DNA of 64,000 bases from Oreohelix idahoensis (GCA_024509875.1 JAMPIV010017774.1:270001-334000), one strand, 5' to 3'; counted from the first letter of the stretch, positions 23,158-34,930 are shown. Numbers and translations: made by a program. The notes: a model not told the origin generated them from the letters alone.

Positions 23158-23430
23158 TTTTTTTTTTTCCTTAACCAGCGGCACTTGGGCTTTCAGCCCT
23201 TCGGCCCAATGACATGTCATTGCGAGGCTGGGGAACCTGAGGACTTTCCTTCCAACCCGGTCAGGAGCTTCGCTCCTTCCCATCCACAGAGGGTTTATTA
23301 CAGGAGCCGTTCAGGTTATTCAGTCAAATTTCCGGTCGTAAACATTTCTTCAAACGCTGACGCCCGGGTTTGAACCATGAACACCTGGTCGCCAGTACAA
23401 CGCCGTAGCCATTACACCAGCGCGGCTCCC
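23158..23430 (-). mobile_element. tRNA-derived SINE (copy 2) with target duplication
   Basis: Same SINE as at 22740, with B box GGTTCAAACCC. It is bounded by GACTGGACTGTT (23146-23157) and GATTGGACTGTT (23431-23442), a 12-base duplication with one difference. It ends with a poly-A tail on the minus strand. Confidence 0.9.
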
Positions 23431-23650
23431 GATTGGACTGTTCACTATATATTGCCTTTAACCTGGGAGACTTAGCTTCTGTTTTCTTTCGTTTCATTTC
23501 CTTTCTCTTCGCTATGGTGTTTAGCGTTTCTGGTGTTATCCAGTCTTAGCTCTTTCTTTCCTGGAATCCCAAGCATGACTTGCTGCTTTCCTTGTATACT
23601 GTTGAGATGGTGTTGGATTTCTGGTCGACATCATCGAACTCTGTTCTTTC

Positions 23651-24050
23651 CTAGCGTTTGGTAATCTGATGTCGTTTCTTTTCGTCGACCACGAAAGCTT
23701 TTCTGGTGAGAGGGTCCTTAAGTTTCGTGATGTTATATCTTTTCTGTTTGACTGTAACTGGTCCAGCAGCTCTGAGTTTCACCTTCAGTCTTGCTACTAC
23801 TAGGTGATGATCACTTCCTACATCTGCGCCTCGTCTTACTTTCACGTCTTGTAATGCATGTCTCCATCTGCCATTGATCATTATGTGATCTATATGGTTT
23901 CTGTCCCGCCCGTTTGGTGATTTCTGCGTTAACTTGTGCACTTCTTTGCGTGGAAAAAAGTGTTCCTCCAATGGCCAGGTTGTTAATACTGCAGAAGCTT
24001 ATTAATTTGTACCCATTCTCATTTACTGTTCCACTGCCGCATTTCCCCAT
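23651..24050 (-). pseudogene. LINE endonuclease fragment
   Basis: Two frames together cover GTVNENGYKLISFCSINNLA, IGGTLF, HKLTQKSPNGRDRNHIDHI, LQDVKVRRGADVGSDHHLV. The SDHH residues are the C-terminal catalytic motif of apurinic-type LINE endonucleases. The N-terminal half of the domain is missing. Confidence 0.85.
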
Positions 24051-24094
24051 TACTCTTTCGTTATAATTATTATTTTTATTATTACTATTATTTT

Positions 24095-24165
24095 TAATTA
24101 CAGTGCTTCTAATTTTAACAAATTTTGCGTCTAATATCGCGCAGATTCTATTTCCAAATTTGCCA
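24095..24165. repeat. 45-bp minisatellite remnant between two LINEs
   Basis: GCTTCTAATTTTAACAAATT and TTTTGCGTCTAATA resemble the 19850-20990 unit, stranded between the LINE ending at 24055 and the LINE tail starting at 24166. A further remnant (TTTTAATTTTGCACTTT) follows at 24566-24590. Confidence 0.65.
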
Positions 24166-24545
24166 ATACTTACTTACTTACTTAGTCGCTCCCCTTCTAC
24201 CGTGAGATGTAGAGGTTTGGAAGAGAGAGCGCCAGACTATCCTATCGGCTGTCTTCCTCCTGGCCTGGTTCCATTCTAGTCCTCGGTCCTTCAAAGATTG
24301 TCTAATGTTGTCCTCCCAGCGGACTCTGGGTCGTCCTGGGGGTCTGGATCCTTGGCTCTTTGTTTCCCATGCTTGTCGTGGTAGCCGATCTTCTCCCATT
24401 CTGCAGACATGGCCAAACCATCTTAGTTGGCACTGTTCTACTTGGGTCTGCAGGGGGTGGGATTTAAGGCCTTGACGTATCGTCTGGTTGCGTACCATGT
24501 CTCTTCTTGTTACTTCAACCACCTTCCTCAGATACCTCATTTCTG
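24166..24545 (-). pseudogene. LINE 3' end fragment, TAAG-tailed
   Basis: An open minus frame of 120 residues (MRYLRKVVEVTRRDM, QLRWFGHVCRMGED, RLPRQAWE, RPPGRPRVRWEDNIRQSL, TADRIVWRSLF) is the C-terminal tail of a LINE RT protein. It ends in a short 3' tail AAGTAAGTAAGTAAG. It is a different family from the LINE at 21017-24055 and the same one as at 11448-11790. Severe 5' truncation is the usual LINE fate. Confidence 0.85.
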
Positions 24546-24610
24546 AGGTTTATTTGCTAATACATTGATTTTAATTTTGCACTTTTATATAATCTGACAA
24601 TAGTAACGTT

Positions 24611-25314
24611 TAATTTTTAATTGAGATATTTTAATAGTAATTAAGGGAAAACGCTTCAAAACAAAGACATGAACGGATTAACTATCTGTCACTGACACTA
24701 ACTTCATAATAGCACTGAAAGTCACTGACACGTGAAATGTGTTTCAAAAGTAACTAGTAAACTACATTGATCCGGTTTTACAGTGACAGATATTTAATCA
24801 ATCTCCAGACTTTTCAGTTATTTCTGAACAATATGCCTGATTGTATTATTATTTCCTCGCCTATTGGTCTGAAGTACATTGAAGGTCCCTAGAATTTATG
24901 AGAATATAGCTGGAATATATTGTACTATTACAGGAAACAGAGATAGAGGAGTGCTAAAAGAGAATATAGTTTACGATAGTGGCAAGGAAAGGAGTCGATG
25001 ACAGAACTGATAAATATCACTGGAGACGGACAGCAAGTTGAACAGACACGATCTTCTACCCCAACTAGCACGGTACCTGAAAATGACAAGAATAATGACA
25101 CAGACCAAGATATCAAAGGATATCTTCAGTAAATTTATGCACTGAAATAAAATCCTGCTGGGTGAAAGTGCTGAAAGGGCATAGTGTTGGCCGTGGAGTA
25201 ACCACAACGGGCTATGGAGTTGAGATATCATGCTGGCAGCATGGATAAAATCAGGATTTTGACAGGCAGCCTGCTGCATTAACAGTGCATTAGAGACCTT
25301 GGCACATAGCGACG
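24611..25314. other. No recognisable gene
   Basis: AT-rich sequence without a supported feature. Confidence 0.4.
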
Positions 25315-25415
25315 TCACACACACACACACACCCAACCACCCACACACCCACCCACCCACCCACACACACACACACACATACACACACACACTATTACTA
25401 CTACTACTACTACTG
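25315..25415. repeat. CA / CCCA / TAC microsatellite
   Basis: (CA)n, then ACCCACCC-type repeats, then (CA)n, then (TAC)n. Frames through it (VCVCV) are artefacts. Confidence 0.95.
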
Positions 25416-25662
25416 GACAAAAGTTAAGGGCCACCAAGAAAAACTCCTCAATGGACCAATTAAATGCAACCAGGTGTAAACAATTTATTACCAAATAAAG
25501 TTGATTCATCCGTGGAAAAGATCACTCAAGTGTTTTTTAATAATGTGTGACTTACTAACAAAAACAAATTCATCTCACTTTTACACCTTTTGAACTAGTG
25601 GGGCGTGTTGCAAAAACGACAAGTTTTTGCAGCAACAATGACAATTTTCACATGCGGGTAAA

Positions 25663-25767
25663 GTGACCCAGTATTTGGACATTTAAAAAAAATTAACCTA
25701 GTGCGCACAGAAATGTATTTTGTGTGCACTAGGTTAATTTTTTTTAAATTTCCAAAAACTGGGTCAC
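25663..25767. repeat. Near-perfect palindrome, possible miniature foldback element
   Basis: GTGACCCAG...CTGGGTCAC ends bound two arms of about 45 bases (including TTAACCTAGTGCGCACA and its complement) around a short loop near 25713-25717. The RNA or single strand would form a long hairpin. No convincing target duplication. Confidence 0.8.
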
Positions 25768-27240
25768 GCATATACTGATGAAGATTGTTATATATAGTGA
25801 CAATTATGTATCAAATATATGGCGATGTAGCATGGAATATATAAAATTGATATTTGTAGTTTATCATACTAATGTATGGAATTATGTCACGGATATGGGA
25901 CACGTGAATCAATGATGCCATTTAAAGCAAATAATGAAATAGTAGGCTGTCGTAAAAAAGATAGGCGGGGAACATACAATGGACAGAAGTGGTAACTGCG
26001 CGGAATCGATATCCAGGTCCATTCGAATGACGTCATCTCATCGCTGCGAGAGTGATCGTGTTCAGACAAACGACCAGCAAAGTACAGCCATAATAAGTGC
26101 TTTAACTAGGGTAGTCGCTTTCACGACACAGCTCGCAACTACGGAATTACAGACCTCAACGATTCAGAATTTTGTCGACACCATTACTTCAAAACGTGTC
26201 TATTAATAAGTATAGGCCGAATAAAACATAAATACTAGTGTCTAGTAAATCTTAGTAGACTAGGAATAGCTGAGAATAAACGGTTGGCTACTGTAAGGAA
26301 TGAGTGAACATAGAAATTAATAAAGTGGAAAATCTGAGATCATGTGAATGATGTCATAGATACTGGTACTACAGTAAATAATGTACAACATGAATGTAGA
26401 AACAGTTTGTCATATTTGAGGAAAATTACACAGACTCACCTCGTTTCACGTTGTTTGTGTCAGCTGAAAAATATAGAAACAACAATATGTGAGTTTTACA
26501 GTAATAGTTTAAAAAAAGAATAAACAGAATAGAACGAAAGGGAAGGCATTCTACTTTGCATGTGCTATTCATTTTAATTGTTTGCCAGTATCTTGAATCA
26601 ATCAATCAATAATCAGTCATCTTGAATCAATCAATAATCAGTCATCTTGAATCAATCAACAATCAGTCAGTCAATCAAATAAATCTATATCCTTTAGCTC
26701 CCTAAATCGCAAAGGTATTTCAACAAACATTTGCAACAACTGTTGCAATTACCTAACTTTCTCATACATCGTGAACTATTTTCTGATACAGCACATCGCA
26801 GTTTTTAAACCGGTCCATTAGATTTTTTTTTTTTTACTTTAGCTCCTTCTATTATCTTAGGAAACCCTTGTGCCAATTCGTCCATTAAAGATTGGAATTG
26901 TAAATCTAAAAAAAAAAAATGGTACACCAGTCATATAGTACGAGTAGTTGCAAAGGTTTTGGTACTCTCCCGAGGGAGTAAAACGTATGAAAAGCTTAAC
27001 ATACAAAAATATAACTTGCTTATCATATGTAGCAGTTTCGTGTTGTCAAGTTCACACCACTCTACTGACTACCTATCATACACGACTGACATTACGTACC
27101 TGCTCCCAGCGGAGCACAATCAGTCCACAGCTTGTTAATCACGCTGTGACACTAATATACTTTTATTACCTGTCATATATAAGTTTTTGTTCTTGTTATA
27201 TACATATTATGTTTTTATTTGTACATATCTAGCCATACTT
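25768..27240. other. No recognisable gene; ATCA-rich tract
   Basis: Holds a low-complexity CAATCAATCAATAATCAGTC tract at about 26594-26690 and T/A runs near 26822 and 26908. Short frames look random. Confidence 0.45.
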
Positions 27241-27289
27241 TATTGTAGGAAGGGTAATGCTGTCTTTTAAATAATATATAATTATATAA

Positions 27290-28465
27290 ATAGAAAAATA
27301 GAGTTTTGTCTCGTTTTGGCAAGGCGCGCCCCGTTCAACAAAGACACACAGTTCGTCGGTTATATTAGGGCACATGTCCAAATATAAAAGACGCCGTGGT
27401 CTAGATGTAAAGAAATCTTTGCCCTTTGATTGCCAATGCACCGTGAAGTTGTTTAGTAGACAGTTATCGTATACTAGCTGTAAGGACCCGGCGTTGCCCG
27501 GATTTTTCCTAGTAACTGCATAGGAAACTAACGAAATGCCAAAATAACTACTGTATAATATTTTGATATTCGAATGATAATGAATTTTCATTTAAGTTAA
27601 TGACTACTGCTTTAAGTGACTATCCTCGTGCCTTGTTTACAGTAATTGCAAATGCAAGCCACACAAAATACAGTTATTCCTTATGGTTCCACCAGAAGAG
27701 TGATTTCACTTTTGCTTTTCAATTTGCTTCCGAGTTTTACCAAAATACTCTTATTTCTTATGATGGAATCGGAAAAGCAATTTTCTTCTGCTTCCGAGTT
27801 TTAGCAAGAAACAAATTAATAAGACACATTTTCCTTTTCCGACCTGGCGCACCAAGAAAGAATAGTCCAACTCATCCTTTTTAAACGTTCTTACTATTTT
27901 TTTTCGTAGCACGTTCTGTTCAAACATATATACATTACTGCTTGTTAAAAAAAAACATGATTATTATTTTGTCATACATACTTCAAATATAAAAGGCATT
28001 GTGATTGTGTTGAGCTGTATTTTTAAAATAAAAGTTTCTCTTTTCGGTGAGACACGACCTATTCAATCTAGACATACGGATAACGCCTGTTATATTAGGA
28101 CACATGGCTAAATAAAGAAGATCTTTCGTTCTGGTGTATCGTTTAGCTTTGAGCTATTTTTTTTTTTTAATGACCAAAAAAAAAAAAAAAAAAAAAAACT
28201 TAAATGTTGCCTTATTTTGGCGAGGGGCACCTCGTTTAAGATTGGCACATGTCCAATTAAAGAATACCCTTCGGTCCAGCAATGTGATAGACCTTTTTCT
28301 TAGTAAACGATGTTGCGGTCTGATTCAGTTATGAAGATTTTTATTTTGTTTTTAAATAAAATTTTGCCTCGTTTTAGCGAGGCGCGTCCCGTTTATATAC
28401 AGGGCACTAGTTCAACCTAGCCAGTTATATTAGAGCGCATGTCCAAATATAAAAGACCTTCAGGT
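27290..28465. repeat. Diverged ~150-200-bp repeat family, about four copies
   Basis: Blocks at about 27300-27400, 28035-28140, 28200-28295 and 28362-28470 share, in order, a GCCTCGTTTTGGCGAGGCG-like palindromic start, GTTATATTAGGGCACATGTC, CAAATATAAAAGAC and a GGTCT end. The 27480 stretch CCCGGCGTTGCCCGG is a motif common in invertebrate interspersed repeats. Translations of this region are not genes. Confidence 0.65.
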
Positions 28466-28471
28466 CTGGAG

Positions 28472-28602
28472 AATTAGTTATGTGTTAGTTATGTGTTAGT
28501 TATGTGTTAGTTATGTGTTAGTTATGTGTTAGTTATGTGTTAGTTATGTGTTAGTTATGTGTTAGTTATGTGTTAGTTATGTGTTAGTTATGTGTTAGTT
28601 AT
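28472..28602. repeat. 11-bp tandem repeat
   Basis: About 11 copies of TTATGTGTTAG in a row. Confidence 0.95.
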
Positions 28603-28899
28603 GAAGACTTTAAAAAAAATGTGTTTGCTACTTTTCTTTGTAGCACGCCCCTGTCAACCATCTACCATGTACATGGAGCTGTTGGTTACATCAGGACGTG
28701 TTTCATTTATTGTAATACGTTTTTGTTTGTATTTATGTTATACTATATTATCTCTAGTAGGTATTTTTCCTTTTGTAGTTATAGTTCAAAATGGTTGTAT
28801 TATCCAAAATATGATATTTTCTAAGCTGGTATGTTTTTAATTTTCACTGGAGGATTTATTTGTTTAATCCGTAAGTAGTATACAATGTACGCTACGGGT

Positions 28900-29040
28900 A
28901 TTATTCTGCAGGCGGGGCGTGACTTTTATATAAGGAAATATTCCGATCGATTGTGCAGGCGGAGCTGAATTTTTATATAGTAAAATACTCCGCTGGGTTG
29001 TGGTGGTGGAGCTGTCTTTTTATATAGTAATATATTAGTT
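28900..29040. repeat. Three copies of a ~57-bp repeat
   Basis: GCAGGCGGGGCGTGACTTTT-like starts at about 28908, 28964 and 29010, each followed by TATATA(A/G)(G/T)(A/T)AA. Diverged copies. A loose ACAACAGTTAGAC repeat follows to 29205. Confidence 0.6.
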
Positions 29041-29689
29041 CAAGTATGGCGTGTTGTTATGTGTGGTTTATTACAATAGTTATATGACAACAATTAGACA
29101 ATATTACAAAACAGTTAGACGATATTTATATGACAACAGTTATACATATATTTAGATATATATTACAACAGGAAGACATATATTACAACAGTTAGACTAT
29201 ATAGAAATATAAAAGAAAAAAACACTAGATACATTTTATATATTTATTGACAAAGAGGCGTTAGTTGGTCTATGAGTGGTGTAGGGTGACGTCTAACCTC
29301 ACTACTACGGTCATGCCGGTCATACGCCTAGGAGCTCTCAGAGGCCGAGTACAGTCTTGTGCTGGCGGAGGTGACGAGGTATGTTGGGGTGTACCTGGCG
29401 GTTGTAGGTTGGGGGGGGGGGGATTTTTGTGTGTTGTGGTACTGTTTTGTTATGTGTGTTGGTGTGTTTGTTTATACATATATACATACAATATATATAA
29501 AAAATACAAAAAATTGATAATGACGGAAAATAAAAAAAATAAAAAAAGCGATAATGTTGGATTAGGTTACTAAGAGGGTTTTTGAAGCGAGTGGAGCCTT
29601 TTTGTGCTGGCGTGGGTGACGACGTATGTTGCGATGTAGCTGGCGGGGTGGGTTAGGAGGTTTTTGTGTGTGTGACTCAGCAGTGTGTT

Positions 29690-29960
29690 GGTGTGTTTTG
29701 GGAGTGAAGTGTTAGAGACTTTACTAGGACCAGCATCAAGAGGTGGGAGTGAAGTTTTAGAGACTATACTAGGGCCAGCGTGGGAGTGAAGTGTTAGAGA
29801 CTTTACTAGGTCCAACAGCTAGAGGTGGGAGTGAAGTGTTAGAGACGTGACTATATTAGGTCTAGCATGAAGAGGTGGGAGTGAAAGAGACGTGTCACTA
29901 TACTAGGACCAGCGCCTAGAGGTGGGAGTGAAGTGTTAGAGACTTGACTATATCATTTTT
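29690..29960. repeat. ~50-bp minisatellite, short block
   Basis: About five units with landmarks GAGGTGGGAGTGAAGTGTTA, GAGACTT and ACTAGGACCAGCAT. Same unit as 30360-31375. Confidence 0.9.
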
Positions 29961-30030
29961 TTGGTAGGTATTTTAATTGTTATGTGTTGTTGTATTGTGT
30001 GTTGGTGTGTTTGTTTATACATATATACAT

Positions 30031-30032
<2 letters not shown>

Positions 30033-30120
<88 letters not shown>
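30033..30120. repeat. (TA)n microsatellite
   Basis: About 88 bases of pure TA. Confidence 0.97.
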
Positions 30121-30121
<1 letters not shown>

Positions 30122-30359
30122 GGTATATAAAAATCGATAATGGTGGAAAATATAAAAAATCGATCAAGTCGCTTTGTTTGAGTTTTATAGAGAAGTGGTG
30201 CTGATTTTTGAGGGCGTGGTTGTTTATGCTGGCGGGGGCGATGATGCATGGCGGGAGCGATGATGCATGGCTGTAGCTGGCGGGGGTGACGACGTATGTT
30301 GCGGTGTAGCTGGCGGGGTGGGTTAGGTTTTTCTTTGTGTGTATGACTCAGCAGTGTGT

Positions 30360-31375
30360 TGGTGTGTTTTGGAAGTGAAGTGTTAGAGACCTGACTTTAC
30401 TAGGTCTAGTATCTAGAGGTGGGAGTGAAGTGTTAGAGACGTCACTATACTAGGACCAGCATCGAGAGGTGGGAGTGACGTGTTAGAGACTATACCAGGT
30501 CTAGCATCAAGAGGTGGGAATGAAGTGTTAGAGACTATACCAGGGCCAGCAGCGAGAAGTGGGAGGGAAGTGTTAGAGACCTGACTATACTAGGGTCAGC
30601 AGCGAGAGGTCGGAGTGAAGTGTTAGAGACTTGTCTATACTAGGACCAGCATCAAGAGGTGGGAGTGAAGTGTTAGAGACATGACTAGGTCCAGCAGCGA
30701 GAGGTGGGACGGCAGTGTTAGAGACTTTACTAGGACCAGCATCGAGAGGTGGGAGTGAAGTGTTAGAGACATGACTACACTAGAAACAGCAGCTAGAGGT
30801 GGGAGTGAAGTGTTAGAAACTTGCCTATACTAGGTCTAGCATGAAGAGGTGGGAGGGAAGTGTTAGAGACTTGAATATACCAGGGACCCTATCTAGAGGT
30901 GGGTGTGAAGTGTTAGAGACATGACTACACTAGGGCCAGCATATAGAGGTCGAAGGGCAGTGTTAGATACTTGCCTATACTAGGTCTGCCAACTAGAGGT
31001 GGGAGTGAAGTGTTAGAGACCTGACTATACCAGGACCAGTAGCGAGAGGTGGGAGTGAAGTGTTAGAGACTTGACTATACCAGGTAGAGCAACTAGAGGT
31101 GGGAGTGAAGTGTTAGAGACTTGCCTATACCAGGGACAGCATCAAGAGGTGGGAGGGAAGTGTTTGAGACATGACTATACTAGGACCAGCAGCGAGAGGT
31201 AAGAGTGAAGTGTTAGAGACGTGACTATATTAGGTCTAGCAGGAAGAGGTGGGAGTGAAGTGATAGAGACTTGACTATACTAGGTCTAACATCTAGAGGT
31301 GGGAGTGACGTGTTAGAGACATGACTATACTAGGACCAGCATCGAGAGGTGGGAGCGAAGTGTTAGAGACTTGGC
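30360..31375. repeat. ~50-bp minisatellite, long block, homologous to a SINE 3' region
   Basis: About 20 units (AGTGAAGTGTTAGAGAC, CTATACTAGGACCAGCAT, CGAGAGGTGGG). The reverse complement of the unit (CTCGATGCTGGACCTAG ... CACTTCACTCCC) occurs once in the 3' part of the tRNA-SINEs at 41096-41318 and 48618-48858, so the array appears to be an amplified SINE tail segment. Confidence 0.9.
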
Positions 31376-31700
31376 TATACCATTTTATTGTTGGTATCTT
31401 AATTGTTGTGTATTGTTGTATTGTTCTGGTAGTGTGTTGGTGTGTTTGTTTATACAATATTTATATTTATACATATATTTTACAAACATTTATTTATACA
31501 CGATAGATAACAAAGGTTTATAAATAGAAGTATATATTTAACGTTCTCTTTTAAAAGAATACTTGAGCTAAAGAGGGAAATAGAAAAATCGATAATGGCG
31601 CGTAGGTTACTAAGGGGATTTTTGAAGCGAGAGGGTATTGACTTTTTGGCTGGCGGGGGGTGCCGACGTCTGGGCTTTGGTCTCCCAAGTGTCTATTTAT

Positions 31701-33230
31701 ATGAAGGAAAACTAGTTTAATCTGGTTTTTGAAGCTCGTCCAGACATATCTGAAACATGTCCAGACATGTTACCCGCTAACAGAGGGTTGATTAGTAAAA
31801 AAAACTAAGCGATAGTTGACGAGTTGTCGATGTGAAAAATGTTTTTGTGTGTGCTGGTATTGTAAGTGAAGAGGATACAAATGTAACCAACGCGAGGCAA
31901 TGTATAAACAAAGACGCGTAATAAGTGTTTATATATAAATTTTTATTATATTATTATTATGAAACGGGGACATTGGCGGTGTGTACCCGGCTTTCGATGT
32001 AAAAATAGGACAGGGAATGTCCGTTGTTGGCGAGTACAGATAAAAGACTAGTTTATTGTGATGTTTATTGAGACCATTAGTACATTTTTTCCGCCCCGCG
32101 TTTGTTGTGTAATTAGAACCTCAAAAAAAGTGTGTTTGTCTGGTGGTTTGTGTGCAGGTATTGGTGTGAATTACAACTAATTGGTGTTAGCTTTCTTGGT
32201 TTGATAGTCCTTTTCACAGTGTAAAATCACTATTGGTTATCTGTAGTGTTTTAAATAGTTTTGTTACGCCATTATTTCTATAATATTTAGGGCCAGCTCG
32301 ACGCTGTATAAACGCTAGATGTATATTTATCAGATCACCGCATGGGCGCATAACTTCACACGTCAAAAAAAAAAAAACTTTACAGGAGCGATTATATGTT
32401 GATTTTTCACTGTCGCTGTTAAAGAGGTCACACCGCAGACTTGTGTAGATTGATCAATTATTGTGGAGGTAGTGTATTCTTAAGCAATAACAGGAGATTT
32501 TTGTGTATTTCGTGAAAGTTTAGGTAAAGGTACACTATTCAAAAGTGAGCTCATCAGAACATTGTTATCTATGTGGATGTGTTGTAGTCTTGTTACAAAC
32601 AACATCAAGCTGATTTAGACGTAGCTTTAATATTTTTTATTGGAAGAAGTTGTGCTTTTACATTTTTACATGAATATAACAACCGATTTGTTCCAAAACC
32701 TTCATGTAACTGTGCTGCTGCTTGACATGAGAAGAAGGAACTTTTAGAAGCACTCATTAAGTGAATTCCCTTTTTCCTACCCGCTATAAAATAAATAGGA
32801 AAATATAAAATAAAAAAGAATACCTTTTTATAGAGGAAGATGACTAATGATCGGTGTGTGGTGGGGGTGATTTTGGTTTTGTGTTGTGTTGTGCGTAGCT
32901 AGTGATGAGACTATAAGACGATGAGAGGTGAAGTGGCGTCGGAGGCAGCTATTCTTGTGATGTAAAAATATGATAGGGAGTTTCCGTTTGTTGGGGGAAT
33001 GTAACTACATATTGAGACGGGCGCTGGGTCACGTGGTAGTTTTCTTTATTATTTATATTATATCATGAGTAATAAATCTACTCACCCCAATGTCCATCTA
33101 GTGCTATGTAAGTGACCCCGCACACAGCCGTAGTCTCCAACATAAAAAATAATGTCAAAGGCCAGGTTGGACAAGGCCAAATAGACAGTTTTATTGAACA
33201 CAACCGTAGAGATATATGTCACAGGCAGAC
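31701..33230. other. No recognisable gene
   Basis: AT-rich. A roughly 45-base stretch with GATGTAAAAATA and CCGTTGTTGG occurs twice (about 31997-32030 and 32957-32990). No coding signal. Confidence 0.45.
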
Positions 33231-33327
33231 TAGATTATGGCGCCAACTAGATACTCCTTAGTGTTGCAGGTTGCAATCGGAACAATGTCGAGGCCAGTTT
33301 CAGCCATTTTTAATAAAGTTCAAACAT

Positions 33328-33463
33328 GGGCTTTTACCGCTAGCAATAAACTCGATCGATGGGCTGCGCTCGCAACGAAAGCATTATTTGGAACCGGGCT
33401 TTTACCGCTAGCAATAAACTCGATCGATGGGCTGCGCTCGCAACGAAAGCATTATTTGGAACC
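33328..33463. repeat. 68-bp direct duplication
   Basis: Two adjacent copies of period 68 (start GGGCTTTTACCGCTAGCAAT at 33328 and 33396), essentially identical, so the duplication is recent. Frames over it are not conserved proteins. Confidence 0.93.
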
Positions 33464-34080
33464 GGATCGATGGCCCGCGCAAAACATCGCGCGTAAACCA
33501 TGACTCGTTTATAAAATTCCGGTACCATAGAAGGTGACGTTAGGGCTAAATATAGCTATCTAGAAAAGCGTAATAAAAAATCTAACAGCAGAGTTTTGCA
33601 TATTGGTAGACGAAAAAAAGCCTATCTGCAACAGGATTTGCCTGTGTAAGACTAACATTTTACCTTTGTAAGACTAACCCTGCTGCTTATTTCTGTTCAC
33701 GTCACAAGTTCAAAACACAATCGATCAATAGTAGAAATTTATAAAAGAAACATTCCTTCGTTCGTGTATTCGAACCCCCGTGACTTAAGGTTTCACTTTT
33801 TTCACACGGGCGATATCTGGTGATAGGTTTTATATTGGCTCCCAAGCGGTTCAAACAGGGGGCGTCCACGGAAATGTAGTACATTAAATAATTATAACTA
33901 AGTATTTGTTCCAGTTATCAAATGGTTATCTCCTTTTTTTTTTTGTCCTACAAGTTTCAAACTTTAGTAAAAGCTTTTCTTCTAATCAGCAAAGATGGCC
34001 CCAAAATTTTCTCCCAGGCCTGCTCAAAGGTTCCAACCTGTAGGTAAATAGATCAGCTGTCAAATACTTCTTTAAATATC
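33464..34080. other. No recognisable gene
   Basis: Nothing supported. An imperfect AT-rich stretch leads into the minisatellite. Confidence 0.4.
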
Positions 34081-34134
34081 TCTTGCAGTTTTCCAAACTT
34101 TTCATTAGATTTTTTTTTTCATTAAATATTTTTT

Positions 34135-34930
34135 CCTGTTGTCAAAAATTTCTTGCACTTGGCAAATATTTCTTACCGTTGTCAAAATATTTCTGCCACT
34201 TGGCAAAAAAAATTTCTTCCACTTATCAAAATATTTCTTCCACTTGTCAAATATTTTCTTACCGTTGTCAAAATATTTCTTACCGTTGTCAAAATATTTC
34301 TTCCACTTGGCAAAAATATTTCTTCCACTTGTCAAATATTTTCTTACCGTTGTCAAAATATTTCATAATGTTGTCAAAATATTTCTTACCGTTGTCAAAA
34401 TATTTCTTCCACTTGGCAAAACTATTTCTTCCACTTGTCAAATATTTTCTTACCGTTGTCAAACAAAAATATTTCTTCCACTTGTCAAAATATTTTATTT
34501 CTTACCGTTGTCAAAATATTTCTTATCGTTGTCAAAATATGGCCAAAAAAATATTTCTTCCACAAAAAAAATTTCTTCCACTTGTCAAATATTTTTCTTA
34601 CCACTTGGCAAAAAAAAATATTTCTTACCGTTGTCAAAATATTTCTTCCACTTGGCAAAAAATTTCTTCCACTTGTCAAAATATTTCTTCGACTTGTCAA
34701 ATATTTCTTACCGGTGTCAAAATATTTCTTCCACTTGGCAAATATTTCTTCAAGTTGTCAAATATTTCTTCAAATATTTCTTACAGTTGCCAAATATTTA
34801 TGCAAATGTTTTTGTTAGCTGTCAAATATTTCTTCAAACGGGTCTTCCAGTTGTCAAATATTTCTAACAGTTGTCAAATACTACTAACAGTTGTCAAATA
34901 TTTCTTAAAATATTTCTGCTAGTCGCCAAA
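34135..34930. repeat. ~21-bp minisatellite
   Basis: About 35 variants of AAATATTTCTTCCACTTGTC / AAATATTTCTTACCGTTGTC. Indels shift the frame, yet stops are rare, so long frames appear on both strands (QNISSTC, KYFLPL). These are artefacts. Confidence 0.95.

Larger units (their letters stand above)
21017..24055 (-). mobile_element. RTE-like LINE, 5'-truncated, carrying two SINEs
   Basis: A minus-strand LINE: part of an apurinic-type endonuclease (24050-23651), RT (about 22700-21560) and C-terminal tail (to about 21035), decayed by many frameshifts. Two SINEs are inserted at 22740-23021 and 23158-23430. It starts inside the endonuclease domain, so it is 5'-truncated. Minisatellite remnants lie on both sides, so it landed within the 45-bp array. 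Confidence 0.88.
29405..31700. repeat. Higher-order repeat, three copies
   Basis: Copies at about 29405-29965, 29965-31385 and 31385-31700 share an ordered set of landmarks: TGGTGTGTTTGTTTATACA, then a TA or AT-rich tract, then AATCGATAATG, then TGACGACGTATGTTGCG / CTGGCGGGG, then the roughly 50-bp minisatellite. Internal array lengths differ strongly between copies (about 5, about 20 and 0 minisatellite units). Confidence 0.75.

Noticed and set aside
25315..25509. Cysteine/valine-rich frames resembling a membrane peptide
   Set aside because: Translation of CA/CCCA microsatellite.
27229..27591. 120-residue minus-strand frame
   Set aside because: It spans one copy of the diverged repeat at 27290-28465; residues follow repeat sequence and no domain is recognisable.
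34083..34922. 279- and 242-residue frames
   Set aside because: Translation of a roughly 21-bp minisatellite in shifting frames.
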